Shown: positions 38,069-46,949 of the stretch, piece after piece | How the letters are laid out: the number at the start of each line of letters is the position of its first letter | How positions within the stretch are numbered: position 1 is the first letter of the stretch | Source: an uncultured Bacillota bacterium | Lineage (GTDB): Bacteria; Bacillota_I; Bacilli_A; RF39; UBA660 | Assembly (NCBI GenBank): GCA_905205665.1 | Contig: CAJLEF010000003.1 | Location: 1 to 64,000, forward strand | DNA: 64,000 bases | Direction of reading: 5' to 3' | Position numbers and translations under genes: made by a program | Notes under the pieces: generated by a model | What the model was told of the DNA's origin: nothing | The model's input: the letters and a program-made list of their open reading frames with translations, nothing else | The model's database searches: none

Positions 38069-39463
38069 GTGTTAGAAGAAAAACTGGAAAGTTTAATTAA
38101 AGAGGCTCAAGAAATACGTAAAAAGGACCTTGAAACTGATTCTGCAAATTATTATAACGATAGATTTTATAATTTAAGTAATTTTATTTCCAATAAATTA
38201 AGTAGTACGTTTTTTAAAAATAGAAATGCTAAAATTATTGTAAATCATTTTGATGAAATTCTTCCATATATGGTTAGGTCAAATGTAGCAACATTTATGA
38301 TAAATGGCGATTTGTTAATAAAGCAAACTAATTTTAAAGAAAAATTTGTAGCAGGATTAAAGAATTATCCTTATCAAAATGAAATAGGCATTCTATTTTA
38401 TAGTATTTGGGTTTCTTTAGGGAGTGATTTAAATAAATTTAATAATTTTATTACTAATGATATTTTAGAAGTATTGGCAAGTTTGGATTTAAATAAAATG
38501 TTTTCTATAGATATATTAAATAAGCTTAATACTGAAAAACAAAAAATATTTTTGAAATTATTGATTATAAATAAATATAATATTCCATACTCATCTATTG
38601 ACTATAAGGAAGACGCCAAACAAATAATATATGATAATATAACTTTATTTATTGAAAATTCCAAGAATTTATATAATTTACTAAACACCTTGAAAGATAA
38701 TCAAGTTGCTTTTTTAAAAGTAAAATCCTATATTGATAACAATGAAGAAATGGCACTAAATTCTATATTTTTTGAAAATGATTACCTTGCGAAAATAAAG
38801 GATTTAACTTTAAAAGAAATAATCAGATTAATAATATTAGATGTTATGAAAAATGAAAATGTAAAATTTTCTGATATTACCTTTGATAGTGGTGGTTTCT
38901 CAAATGTATTATTAGTAGGAAATAAAGTGATTAAATTAGGAAGTCGACTTACTAAAAAATTTCCAAATAATCCCTATATAATAGCTCCTTTACTACGCAG
39001 AGAATTAAAAAATGATGAAGAAACGTGTTTTGTTGAAGTTACTGAACGAGTAAATACTACTTCGAAAGTTAGTAACGAAGAATTGTATCAATTATTTAAG
39101 AATTTACGTAATTTAGGTCTCGTTTGGATTGATGTGAAAGATGATAATGTGGGACGTTTAAAAAGTGACAATATAATATATTGGCATGAAAATTTAGAAC
39201 CATCTGAAGACGCTTTAGAATTAGAATCTAAAAGAGGAGTATCAATTTTAAAACAGGGCGATTTGGTTATCTTAGATGCTGACTTTATTTATGATGAAAA
39301 GGATCCTAATATTAAATATTCCATCGCGACACCTTTATATCAAACATTTGAAAAAAGATATCGATTTGAAAAATTAAAAGAAAAAGAAGAAAAACTAAAG
39401 ATGGTTAACGAAAACGAACCAAATAATCATGATTTGAATGAACACATAAAAAGGCATAGATAA
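38069..39463 (+). CDS. protein-kinase-fold protein of unknown role
   Basis: 464 aa from GTG with GGTGAT upstream. Residues 1-260 are helical and unrecognised. The C-terminal half carries kinase-fold landmarks: a glycine-rich loop SGGFSNV (274-280), VIKLG supplying the beta-3 lysine, a catalytic loop DVKDDN at 355-360 (compare DLKPEN) and LDAD at 402-405 in place of DFG. A Lys/Glu-rich tail follows. Small-molecule kinase, RIO-like or effector kinase are possible; no target is visible. It stands alone between unknown genes. Confidence 0.65.
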   Translation: MLEEKLESLIKEAQEIRKKDLETDSANYYNDRFYNLSNFISNKLSSTFFKNRNAKIIVNHFDEILPYMVRSNVATFMINGDLLIKQTNFKEKFVAGLKNYPYQNEIGILFYSIWVSLGSDLNKFNNFITNDILEVLASLDLNKMFSIDILNKLNTEKQKIFLKLLIINKYNIPYSSIDYKEDAKQIIYDNITLFIENSKNLYNLLNTLKDNQVAFLKVKSYIDNNEEMALNSIFFENDYLAKIKDLTLKEIIRLIILDVMKNENVKFSDITFDSGGFSNVLLVGNKVIKLGSRLTKKFPNNPYIIAPLLRRELKNDEETCFVEVTERVNTTSKVSNEELYQLFKNLRNLGLVWIDVKDDNVGRLKSDNIIYWHENLEPSEDALELESKRGVSILKQGDLVILDADFIYDEKDPNIKYSIATPLYQTFEKRYRFEKLKEKEEKLKMVNENEPNNHDLNEHIKRHR

Positions 39464-39572
39464 AATTAAAATGGAATTTTATATTTTAATCACAAAATTT
39501 AAATACGATAAACAAAATGTTAATATAGACATTTAATTTATGTTTTGCTAGAATATTGGCATGAAAGCGAGG

Positions 39573-39591
39573 AAGCTATAAATTATAGCTA
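39573..39591 (+). promoter_or_regulatory. hairpin between Shine-Dalgarno and start codon
   Basis: AGCTATAAATTATAGCT is a near-perfect palindrome directly after GCGAGGA and 8 bp before the ATG at 39599. Folding would bring the SD to normal distance; unfolded spacing is about 25 nt. Confidence 0.4.
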
Positions 39592-39598
39592 AAATATT

Positions 39599-40129
39599 AT
39601 GAAACTATATAATTTAAAAAATTTAGTAGTTGTAAGTATTAATGATAAAAAATTAATTTGTCATAGAAAAGAGGAAGAATTATCATTATCAGAAGCTTTA
39701 ACTGGTTGTTTAATTTGTCTAGAAGGTCATTCAGAAATAATTCCTTTACAAAAAAAGTATTGTTTTAATAATGCTCGGCCATTTTGCGTATTAGATAAAG
39801 AACAAATAATAAAGTATTATTTAAAATTAAATCATTTAACTGAAGAATCAACATCTGAATTAATGCTTTTAATTGAGCAATCTTTAAGGAAGTATTATCA
39901 GGAATGTGAGACTTCACTTTCTTTTGAAGAAAAAACAAATATCAAAAACGAACTTGAAAAAACATGCGCCAATTGTGCAAATGCTACATGTCGTGTACCA
40001 AATGTAGAAAAATCACTAGATTCTTCTGATGATTGTTTGGCTTGGCATAATCCAACTCTTGTTGGAAAAGAAATGGTTAGAAAACGAGTAAAAACTAAAT
40101 ATAATACACCAAATGCTACCAAAATTTAG
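39599..40129 (+). CDS. cysteine-rich hypothetical protein
   Basis: 176 aa, not recognised. Cysteines cluster at residues 37-42 (GCLICLEGH) and at about 121-130 (CANCANATC), with a further Cys in DDCLAWHNP, which suggests a bound metal. The Shine-Dalgarno is separated from the start by a hairpin. The gene ends at a terminator (40113-40142) before rlmB. Confidence 0.6.
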   Translation: MKLYNLKNLVVVSINDKKLICHRKEEELSLSEALTGCLICLEGHSEIIPLQKKYCFNNARPFCVLDKEQIIKYYLKLNHLTEESTSELMLLIEQSLRKYYQECETSLSFEEKTNIKNELEKTCANCANATCRVPNVEKSLDSSDDCLAWHNPTLVGKEMVRKRVKTKYNTPNATKI

Positions 40130-40142
40130 ATGGTAGTTTTTA
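40113..40142 (+). terminator. terminator before rlmB
   Basis: CTACCA pairs with TGGTAG followed by TTTTT. Confidence 0.75.
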
Positions 40143-40215
40143 CTTGTTAATAAAAAATGTGCTATAATAAATACAACTTTTTTAGGTTGCTAGTAAAAGC
40201 AGTTAGGAGGTCAAT

Positions 40216-40896
40216 ATGTTATCATATGGGAAAAATGTTTTACTAAATACTAATCCAAAAGAAATTCGAAAAGTATATTTAAGTAAATCAAAGAAAGATC
40301 CAGAGGTTTTTGAATATTTAAAAAATAATCAAATTCATTATGTTAATGTGGATAACCAAATGTTAAACAAAATGACAAAAGAAAATCATCAAGGAATTGT
40401 TTTTGAAAGAGATGAATTTCAATATCAATCTTTAGAAAGCTTATACAATAAAAATTTTGTTGTTTTGTTAGACCATTTAGAAGATCCTCATAATTTTGGA
40501 GCTATTATAAGAACTTGTGAAGCAGCTGGAGTAGATGGAATTATTATTCCCAAAGATAGAAGTGTCTCTGTGACAGATGTTGTAATTAAAACAAGTGTTG
40601 GAACTACCGAAAATGTTCCTATCATTAAAGTATCCAATTTAACAGACGCTATTAAAAAATTACAAAAAAATAATTTCTTTGTCTATGGCAGTGATATGGA
40701 TGGAACCGACTGTCGTGAAGTGTCATTCGCAGATAAAAAAGTTCTTGTGATTGGTAACGAAGGAAAAGGTATTAGTCCTATCATCGAAAAAAACTGTGAT
40801 GAAATGATTAAAATTGCCATGAAAGGTAACGTTAATAGTTTAAATGCTTCTGTGGCAGGAGCCCTTTTGATATATAAAATGGGAGGTCTCATATGA
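40216..40896 (+). CDS. rlmB: TrmH/SpoU-family 23S rRNA 2'-O-methyltransferase (RlmB-like)
   Basis: 226 aa SPOUT methyltransferase. Motif 1 LDHLEDPHNFGAIIRTCEAAG, motif 2 VIGNEGKGISP and motif 3 SLNASVAGALLIY are intact. It should methylate G2251 in the 23S P-loop; a tRNA target cannot be excluded. Lies directly before sigH, as in Bacillus (yacO). Extended -10 TGTGCTATAAT at 40158-40168; GGAGG precedes the ATG. Confidence 0.93.
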   Translation: MLSYGKNVLLNTNPKEIRKVYLSKSKKDPEVFEYLKNNQIHYVNVDNQMLNKMTKENHQGIVFERDEFQYQSLESLYNKNFVVLLDHLEDPHNFGAIIRTCEAAGVDGIIIPKDRSVSVTDVVIKTSVGTTENVPIIKVSNLTDAIKKLQKNNFFVYGSDMDGTDCREVSFADKKVLVIGNEGKGISPIIEKNCDEMIKIAMKGNVNSLNASVAGALLIYKMGGLI

Positions 40897-41513
40897 GTTA
40901 TGAAGAAGAGGAATTAATGCTTTTAGATATGATTTGTGAATCAAATGACGAAGTAAGAAACACTCTTTATAAAACATATGAACCAGTAATAAAAGGAATT
41001 GTCAAAAAATACGTTAGAAGTGCCAAAAAATTAGGTATTGATTTAAATGATTTAATGCAAGAAGCAAATGTTGGCTTTACCGATGCATTAAATAGGTATG
41101 ACGCTTCTAAAGATGCCAGTTTAAAAACATTTGTCAGTGTTTGTGTTGAAAGAAGGCTTTTAAATTACGTTTATAAACAACGAACTAAAAAAAATCAAAT
41201 TGAACAAGAAAGTTTATCTTTAGATTATGATTATGATCAAGATGGTCTTACCTTGAAAGAAATCTTAAAAGATGAAAACGCAGACCCATCTCATCAAATA
41301 TTGATTCAAACACAATATAAAAATGTTTTAAATACAATTAAAGAAAAATTATCTAATCAAGAATACGAAGTTTTTTCTTATATGTTAGATGGTCTTGACT
41401 ATTTAGAAATTTCTAAGAAATTAAATAAAAGTCCTAAACAAGTTGACAATACCATTCAAAGAATTAAAACGAAAATAAAAACAACCTTTAAGGAGGGAGA
41501 AAACTATGAATAA
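40893..41513 (+). CDS. sigH: RNA polymerase sigma factor, SigH type
   Basis: 206 aa with region 2 (LGIDLNDLMQEANVGFTDAL) and a C-terminal region 4 helix-turn-helix (LDYLEISKKLNKSPKQVDNTIQRIKTKIK region). The order rlmB-sigH-secE-nusG-rplK matches Bacillus, where SigH starts sporulation and competence. It overlaps rlmB by 4 bp and the next gene by 8 bp. Identity as SigH rests on context and region 4. Confidence 0.88.
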   Translation: MSYEEEELMLLDMICESNDEVRNTLYKTYEPVIKGIVKKYVRSAKKLGIDLNDLMQEANVGFTDALNRYDASKDASLKTFVSVCVERRLLNYVYKQRTKKNQIEQESLSLDYDYDQDGLTLKEILKDENADPSHQILIQTQYKNVLNTIKEKLSNQEYEVFSYMLDGLDYLEISKKLNKSPKQVDNTIQRIKTKIKTTFKEGENYE

Positions 41514-42180
41514 AAAAGAATGGCTAAAAATTATTGCTTTCTTAGCTGTTTTTGTAGCTTTTAGTATTGTCATTATAAGAGTTGTATCTTTTGAAAGACA
41601 AAAAGATGATGTAACAATTGATACACCTGTTATTGATGATACCAAGAAAGACGAAGGAATTTCTTTTGAAAATAACTCTTCTTTAGAAGAAAATGAAATA
41701 AGAAAGCTAATTGAAGAAAAAAGAGAAAATTTGAAACAATTTTTTGAAGATACTAAATTTTATAAAGTAAGTGAAGTATCCAAAGATTTTACAAGTGAAG
41801 ATGATGATAATTATATTGTTTTAGATACTAATTTTTTTGATAGTTTTAAAACAATGGTAACAGAAACTATTTATGATCATTATTGGAATCAATTTGCTAA
41901 AGTGAATAAACGTAGTGATATTCTTGTTAAAGAAGATTTGTATGTTACAAAAAAAGGCATTTTTGATGATATATATTATGAAAGTGCCATTGCAATCAAT
42001 GATGTTACAGAAGAAAAAATAGTTTTAAGAAAAGCTACGGATAAAGAGATAAATGCTTACATTAACATTAAGTATTGTGAAGATGATAACGCTTGTGTTC
42101 GAGACGAACTATATCATTTTGATTTGATACAAATTAATGATGAATGGCTTATTGAAGATTTTACAACTAAAAAGAATTAA
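41506..42180 (+). CDS. membrane-anchored hypothetical protein
   Basis: 224 aa: one N-terminal membrane helix (about 9-27) and an extracytoplasmic domain rich in Asp, Glu and Lys with two close cysteines (YCEDDNACVRDELY) that could form a disulfide. Function unknown. It overlaps sigH by 8 bp with GGAGGG upstream, so it is expressed with sigH. Confidence 0.8.
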   Translation: MNKKEWLKIIAFLAVFVAFSIVIIRVVSFERQKDDVTIDTPVIDDTKKDEGISFENNSSLEENEIRKLIEEKRENLKQFFEDTKFYKVSEVSKDFTSEDDDNYIVLDTNFFDSFKTMVTETIYDHYWNQFAKVNKRSDILVKEDLYVTKKGIFDDIYYESAIAINDVTEEKIVLRKATDKEINAYINIKYCEDDNACVRDELYHFDLIQINDEWLIEDFTTKKN

Positions 42181-42183
42181 AAA

Positions 42184-42243
42184 ACTTGCAAACACTCGTT
42201 TCTTGTGATAATTTATATATAAGAAGCACGCGAGTGTTTTTAT
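42184..42243 (+). terminator. terminator with nested secE promoter
   Basis: AACACTCG pairs with CGAGTGTT across a loop of about 37 nt, then TTTTATTTT. The loop contains an extended -10 (TGTGATAAT) with TTGCAA upstream, the likely secE-nusG promoter. Confidence 0.55.
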
Positions 42244-42268
42244 TTTGGAAAAATATTGAGGTGAAAAA

Positions 42269-42475
42269 ATGGCAAAAACTAAAAAAGTTAAGGCTGAAAA
42301 ATCAAAAAAACCAAGTTATTTAAAAGAAGTAAAAGACGAAATGAAAAAGGTATCTTTTCCAAGTGCTAAAGAAGTAACGACATATGCAATAGCTACTATT
42401 GTTATCGTGGCACTTCTAATAGCTTTCTTCTTATTACTAACAGCATTATTATCTTGGGTTAAGGGGGCATTTTAA
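42269..42475 (+). CDS. secE: preprotein translocase subunit SecE
   Basis: 68 aa. The amphipathic SYLKEVKDEMKKVSFPSAKEV segment precedes one membrane helix (about 38-62), the minimal SecE plan. Its TAA overlaps the nusG ATG (TAATG). No rpmG was found before it, unlike Bacillus. Confidence 0.93.
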   Translation: MAKTKKVKAEKSKKPSYLKEVKDEMKKVSFPSAKEVTTYAIATIVIVALLIAFFLLLTALLSWVKGAF

Positions 42476-43011
42476 TGGAAAAGTTATGGTATGTTGTAAA
42501 CACTTATGTAGGTCATGAAGAAGCTGTTAAAGAAAAACTTGAAATGCGTACCGAATCCATGGGAATGCAAGATCACATTTTTAGAATTATTATTCCAGAA
42601 ATAACTGAAGTTGAAGTAAAAGACGGTGTCAAAAAAGAAAAAAAGAAAAAAATGTTTCCTGGTTACGTTTTAGTAGAAATGATTATGAGCGATGAAGCAT
42701 GGTATATTGTTCGTAATACACCAGGCGTTACAGGATTTATTGGTTCAAGTGGAAAAGGGGCTAAACCAACTCCGCTACCTCCACAAGAAATTGATCATAT
42801 CTTAATTAATATGGGTATGAGTCGTGTTGATGTTGAATCAGAGCTTGCTGTCGGCGATAAAGTAACTATTGTGGATGGACCATTTAAAGGTATGGAAGGT
42901 ACCATTCATACTATTGATGCAGAAAACAATCGTTTAACAGTAACTATTGATTTATTTGGACAAGAAACCAGTGTAGAAGTGGAATTGTTCCAAGTAAATA
43001 AATTACAATAA
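42475..43011 (+). CDS. nusG: transcription termination/antitermination protein NusG
   Basis: 178 aa: NGN domain (WYVVNTYVGHEEAVKEKL) and C-terminal KOW domain (VGDKVTIVDGPFKGMEGTI). Overlaps secE by one base. Confidence 0.97.
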   Translation: MEKLWYVVNTYVGHEEAVKEKLEMRTESMGMQDHIFRIIIPEITEVEVKDGVKKEKKKKMFPGYVLVEMIMSDEAWYIVRNTPGVTGFIGSSGKGAKPTPLPPQEIDHILINMGMSRVDVESELAVGDKVTIVDGPFKGMEGTIHTIDAENNRLTVTIDLFGQETSVEVELFQVNKLQ

Positions 43012-43032
43012 ATCATATTAAATAAAATTTTC

Positions 43033-43070
43033 AAAAGGAAGGATAATTTGCTTGTCAAATCCTTCCTTTT
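43033..43070 (+). terminator. nusG terminator
   Basis: AAAAGGAAGGAT pairs with ATCCTTCCTTTT, inner ATTTG/CAAAT. Confidence 0.85.
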
Positions 43071-43118
43071 ATGCTAGTATTTTAATTGCAATCGAAGTTC
43101 TCTAACTTTGACTGTATC

Positions 43119-43159
43119 AAGTGGGAGGGATTTTAGTGCGGACTTGCCCATTACCACTT
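43119..43159 (+). promoter_or_regulatory. candidate rplK leader hairpin
   Basis: AAGTGG (43119-43124) pairs with CCACTT (43154-43159) around GGAGGG...TTGCCCA, in the 190-bp leader between the nusG terminator and rplK. It may be the site for L1 or L11 autogenous control; not confirmed. Confidence 0.4.
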
Positions 43160-43202
43160 ACACGTTAAAAACAATAAAATCCAAAGAAAGGAGAGTGTTT
43201 TC

Positions 43203-43793
43203 GTGGCAAAAGAAGTCGTAAAAAAAGTAAAATTACAAATTGCTGCTGGAAAAGCAAATCCAGCACCACCAGTTGGTACTGTTTTAGGTCCTGCTGGTAT
43301 TAACATTTCAGATTTTTGTCAAAAGTTCAATGATGCAACTAAAGACAAAATGGGTGATGTTGTTCCTTGCGAAATCTCTATCTATGATGATAGATCATTT
43401 GACTTCGTATTAAAAACTCCACCAGCTGCATTCTTACTTAAAAAAGTAGCAAAACTTCAAAAAGCTAGTAAAAAAGGTGCTAATGAAGTAGTAGCTACTA
43501 TCACAAAAGAAGAATTAAGAAGTATTGCTGAAACAAAACTTCCTGATTTAAATGCTTATACAGTTGAGGAAGCAATGAAAATCGTTGAAGGTACTGCTCG
43601 TAATATGGGTATTGCTGTTAAAGGTTTAAATGATGTTGAATTAGCTGAACAAGAAAAAGAAGCTCATGAAGAAGAAGCTGAAAGAGAAAAACGTGAAGAA
43701 GAATTAGCTGAAATGGAAGCAGAAGTTAAAGAAGGTACAACTGCAGAAGTTGAAGTAATTGGAAAAAATAAAGAAGAACAAACTGAAGAATAA
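43203..43793 (+). CDS. rplK: 50S ribosomal protein L11 with acidic C-terminal extension
   Basis: 196 aa from GTG, AAAGGAGAG upstream. Residues 1-141 are a normal L11 ([20 protein letters not shown] near the start, [10 protein letters not shown] near 140). About 50 extra residues follow, rich in Glu, Lys and Ala ([20 protein letters not shown]), predicted as a charged helix. L11 forms the GTPase-associated centre stalk base. The extension has no stop or frameshift and is unusual. Confidence 0.95.
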   Translation: MAKEVVKKVKLQIAAGKANPAPPVGTVLGPAGINISDFCQKFNDATKDKMGDVVPCEISIYDDRSFDFVLKTPPAAFLLKKVAKLQKASKKGANEVVATITKEELRSIAETKLPDLNAYTVEEAMKIVEGTARNMGIAVKGLNDVELAEQEKEAHEEEAEREKREEELAEMEAEVKEGTTAEVEVIGKNKEEQTEE

Positions 43794-43841
43794 TTTAAAC
43801 TTGAATAGTCCGCTTAAAATACCACAGTTAGGAGGGAAATC

Positions 43842-44540
43842 ATGAAAAAATTTGGTCGTAAATATGTGGAAGCTAGTAAGAAATTAGACAAAAATACTTC
43901 TTACAGCGTTAGTGAAGCAATTCATTTAGCAAAAGAAACATCTGTTACTAATTTTGATGGTACTGTTGATTTTGCAATGAAGCTTAATGTCGACCCTAAA
44001 AAAGCTGATCAACAATTACGTGGTTCTCTAGTATTACCAAATGGTACTGGAAAAACAAAACGCGTATTAGTTATCGCTAAAGGTGCTCAAGCAGAAGCTG
44101 CTAAAGCTGCTGGTGCATTATATGTTGGTGAAAAAGACATGATTGAAAAAATTCAAAAAGAAAACTGGTTTGATTTTGATGTCATCGTTGCTACTCCAGA
44201 TATGATGCCAGAACTTGGTAAAATTGGTAAAATTTTAGGACCTAAAGGTTTAATGCCAAACCCTAAAACAAATACCGTTACACCAAACCCAGCTAAAGCT
44301 GTTGAAGACATTAATAAAGGTATGGTTGAATTTAGAACAGATTCTTATGGAAATATTCATGGTATTCTTGGTAAAGTATCTTTCGATGAAAAAGCTTTAC
44401 AAGAAAACTTAGAATATGTTGTAAAATCTATTTCAAAATTAAAACCTGCTAGTGTTAAAGGAAAATTTATCACTTCTATTAGTGTTTCAACAACAATGGG
44501 CCCTGGAATTAAAGTAGATCAAAATTCTTTTGACATTTAA
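43842..44540 (+). CDS. rplA: 50S ribosomal protein L1
   Basis: 232 aa, two-domain L1 with the family motif ILGPKGLMPNPKTNTVT. It binds 23S rRNA and usually represses its own mRNA. TAGGAGGG precedes the ATG. The last codons overlap the -35 of the rplJ promoter. Confidence 0.97.
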   Translation: MKKFGRKYVEASKKLDKNTSYSVSEAIHLAKETSVTNFDGTVDFAMKLNVDPKKADQQLRGSLVLPNGTGKTKRVLVIAKGAQAEAAKAAGALYVGEKDMIEKIQKENWFDFDVIVATPDMMPELGKIGKILGPKGLMPNPKTNTVTPNPAKAVEDINKGMVEFRTDSYGNIHGILGKVSFDEKALQENLEYVVKSISKLKPASVKGKFITSISVSTTMGPGIKVDQNSFDI

Positions 44541-44558
44541 TTTATAACATATTATAAT
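44530..44558 (+). promoter_or_regulatory. rplJ-rplL promoter
   Basis: Consensus TTGACA at 44530-44535, 17-bp spacer, TATAAT at 44553-44558. The -35 lies in the final codons of rplA. Confidence 0.85.
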
Positions 44559-44564
44559 AAACAT

Positions 44565-44690
44565 CAGAAAAAGCGCAATACCGAAGACAGCAAGGGGAGT
44601 ATCCTTAATAATCTTGCCGAGGGACGTTTACTAAATTAGACCTAGTCTATTTAAGCTCGTCCAATCGGAGGAGCTTTTTTGATAGTTAAG
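44565..44690 (+). ncRNA. ribosomal protein L10 leader
   Basis: The leader between the promoter and rplJ has the L10-leader pattern: AGCAAGGGGAGTATCCTTAA, TTGCCGAGGGACG and a terminator-like hairpin AAGCTC/GAGCTT followed by TTTTTT (44652-44680). The L10-L12 complex binds such leaders to repress its own operon. Confidence 0.85.
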
Positions 44691-44706
44691 CAAAGGAGGA
44701 AAAGTT

Positions 44707-45201
44707 ATGGCTAGCACAAAGATTCTTGCTCAAAAGAAAGAAACTGTAAATGATATTGTTAATAACATTAAAGATAGCGAATCTGTTATTTTATTCCAAT
44801 ATCAAGGTTTGACCGTTGCAGAACTTTCAGAGTTAAGAAAAAAACTTAGAGAAACTGATGCGACAGTAAAAGTTTACAAAAACACTTTATTAAAAAGAGC
44901 ATTAGATGAATTAAATTTAAGTTTTGATGGTTTCTTAGAAGGTCCAAATGCTATTTTATTTGGTAAAAATTTACTTGAACCAATTAAAGTGATTGCAGAC
45001 TTTGCAAAAGAACATGAAAAACTTGAAATTAGAATTGGTATCATCTCAGGCTCTGTAGCAGACTTAGCTACAATTAACGAATATGCTACAATACCTTCAC
45101 GCGAAGGCTTATTAACAATGCTTGCTGCTGGTATGATGGAACATGTTCGTAACTTATCCATTGCTCTAAATCTATATAGTGAGCAAAAGGAAGAAAACTA
45201 G
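44707..45201 (+). CDS. rplJ: 50S ribosomal protein L10
   Basis: 164 aa, normal length; VILFQYQGLTVAELSELRKKL is the family core. It anchors L7/L12 dimers to the stalk and, with L12, controls its mRNA. AAAGGAGGA precedes the ATG. Confidence 0.97.
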   Translation: MASTKILAQKKETVNDIVNNIKDSESVILFQYQGLTVAELSELRKKLRETDATVKVYKNTLLKRALDELNLSFDGFLEGPNAILFGKNLLEPIKVIADFAKEHEKLEIRIGIISGSVADLATINEYATIPSREGLLTMLAAGMMEHVRNLSIALNLYSEQKEEN

Positions 45202-45217
45202 AAAGGAATTGATTAAA

Positions 45218-45583
45218 ATGGCTAAAATTACAAAAGAAAATTTTATTGAATCATTAAAAGAAATGACTATTCTTGAAGTTAAAGAATTAGTTGACGCAAT
45301 GAAAGAAGAATTTGGAGTAGATCCAAGTGCTGTTGCTGTTGCTGCTGCTCCTGCAGCTGCTGCACAAGAAGAAGATACAAATAAGACTGTCGTATTAAAA
45401 AGTGCTGGAGGAAACAAGATTGCTGTAATTAAATTATTAAAAGAAATTACAGGATTAGGACTTGTTGAAGCTAAAGGTTTAGCTGATAACGGTGGAAATG
45501 TTAAAGAAAACGTTCCAACTGAAGAAGCTAACCAAATTAAAGCACAACTTGAAGAAGCTGGCGCTGAAGTAGAACTTGCTTAA
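45218..45583 (+). CDS. rplL: 50S ribosomal protein L7/L12
   Basis: 121 aa. An N-terminal dimerisation helix pair, an alanine-rich hinge (VAVAAAPAAAA) and the C-terminal domain (KIAVIKLLKEITGLGLVEAK). The ATG at 45218 follows AAAGGAATTG. rpoB-rpoC would normally follow; they do not. Confidence 0.97.
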   Translation: MAKITKENFIESLKEMTILEVKELVDAMKEEFGVDPSAVAVAAAPAAAAQEEDTNKTVVLKSAGGNKIAVIKLLKEITGLGLVEAKGLADNGGNVKENVPTEEANQIKAQLEEAGAEVELA

Positions 45584-45590
45584 TTAATGG

Positions 45591-45619
45591 AAAAGGTCGG
45601 GTAGTCTCGGCCTTTTTTT
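45591..45619 (+). terminator. rplL terminator
   Basis: AAGGTCGGG pairs (two wobbles) with CTCGGCCTT, then T8. Confidence 0.85.
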
Positions 45620-45630
45620 TGGAGAAAAAG

Positions 45631-46179
45631 ATGAAAAAAGGAAACTTAATTATTTTAGCGGGTAGCAAACGAGCCGGCAAAACAACTGTTAGTAATTATT
45701 TACAAAAGTTAGGGTATGTTACTTTAAATTTTGATTATTTATTAGATGCTTACGACAATTCGTTAAAGGAACATACAAAAGAAATGGAATTTTCGTTCTT
45801 TAATAATCTCGTAAATTATTATAATAATAATACCATTAATTATGGTCAAAATATTGTTTTTGATATTTATGATTTTTCACCGAGTAAATTAAAGGAATTA
45901 GATAAATTTTCAAATATCAACCTTTTTATTTTAGGATATCCCAAGGCGTCTATAGAAGAAATAGAAGATTGCTTAATAACTTATGGTGAAGAATTTGAAT
46001 GGAACAAACAACTAAATCAAGACGAGATAGAAACAAAGGCTAAAGAAATATATAATTATAATCAAATATTACAAAAAGAATGTGAACAAGAAAAAATAAT
46101 CTTGTTTGATGTTGGCACTAAAAATGAACGACAGCAAAATTTGCAAAAATTAGTAGAAATAATAACAAAATTAGGGTAA
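45631..46179 (+). CDS. P-loop nucleoside/nucleotide-kinase-like protein
   Basis: 182 aa. Walker A GSKRAGKT at residues 10-17 and a Tyr/Asn-rich helical remainder; LID and base-specific motifs not recognisable, so substrate unknown. GGAGAAAAAG precedes the ATG. It sits where rpoB usually starts. Confidence 0.65.
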   Translation: MKKGNLIILAGSKRAGKTTVSNYLQKLGYVTLNFDYLLDAYDNSLKEHTKEMEFSFFNNLVNYYNNNTINYGQNIVFDIYDFSPSKLKELDKFSNINLFILGYPKASIEEIEDCLITYGEEFEWNKQLNQDEIETKAKEIYNYNQILQKECEQEKIILFDVGTKNERQQNLQKLVEIITKLG

Positions 46180-46195
46180 AAGAACCCTTTTTTAT
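46173..46195 (+). terminator. terminator after the P-loop gene
   Basis: AGGGT pairs with ACCCT followed by T6. Confidence 0.65.
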
Positions 46196-46260
46196 TTTTC
46201 TAAATAAGTTGTTTTAAAGAAGAAAATACATTATAATATTTTCAAGGAATGAGGCATATT

Positions 46261-46539
46261 ATGAAAATAAACGTCATTAATATATTAAAAATTGCGATAA
46301 TAGTATTAGTTGTTTTATGGATAGGACTACTTACTTTTGACTATTTTAAAGCTCAAAATAACCAAAAACCATTAATTTGTTTAAGTGAAAAAAATTTAGA
46401 ATTATCTGATGGAACTTACTATGCATGCAATAGTTTTGGATATAAATATTATGAATATAAAGCTAAAAATGGCGAATCTGGTTATGGTTTTGGAGCTATT
46501 TTTGTTAAGAGTGATTTAGAAAAGAAATTAGGTGTTTAG
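46261..46539 (+). CDS. small membrane-anchored protein
   Basis: 92 aa: N-terminal helix (about 8-28) and a short outer domain with two cysteines (PLICLSEK, YYACNSF) and many tyrosines. Function unknown. First of three small anchored genes that are nearly contiguous (2-bp gap, then overlap). ATG 46261 was chosen over 46249, which abuts the AAGGA. Confidence 0.6.
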   Translation: MKINVINILKIAIIVLVVLWIGLLTFDYFKAQNNQKPLICLSEKNLELSDGTYYACNSFGYKYYEYKAKNGESGYGFGAIFVKSDLEKKLGV

Positions 46540-46541
46540 AA

Positions 46542-46949
46542 ATGTATTTAAATAATAAAGGATGGGGCTTAAAAGAAATGATATTATTATCATGCGTTAT
46601 TTTGGTAGCTGTTTTTGTAGCGGCTATTATGATAAACAATCTTTATAAAGATTTAGATATGAATATAAATGGTAATAATACTTCAAATACATCTAATAGC
46701 AGTCAAAATAAAGATGAAAAATATGCAACAATAGAAAGAAATTTACTTAGTGCAGCTAGAAAATATGCTAGAGAAAATGAACTTGAAGATGAAGAAATTA
46801 TTGATTCAGATACATTAATTGATGAAGGTTATCTTACTCTTTCAAAAATGACGAATGAAGATGATACTTGTGAAGGATATGTTACTAAGCAAAATTCATC
46901 TTATAAAGCCTATATTAGTTGTGAATCATACGAAACGAAGGGCTATTAA
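46542..46949 (+). CDS. pilin-like small membrane protein
   Basis: 135 aa. KGWGLKEMILLSCVILVAVF resembles the start of a type IV pilin helix but lacks a clear G-F/S-x4-E cleavage site (G-L-K-E-M). A Ser/Asn linker is followed by a small domain with paired cysteines (DDTCEGYVTK, YISCESYETK). The C-terminal half resembles the next protein. Role in uptake or surface structure is possible. Confidence 0.55.
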   Translation: MYLNNKGWGLKEMILLSCVILVAVFVAAIMINNLYKDLDMNINGNNTSNTSNSSQNKDEKYATIERNLLSAARKYARENELEDEEIIDSDTLIDEGYLTLSKMTNEDDTCEGYVTKQNSSYKAYISCESYETKGY

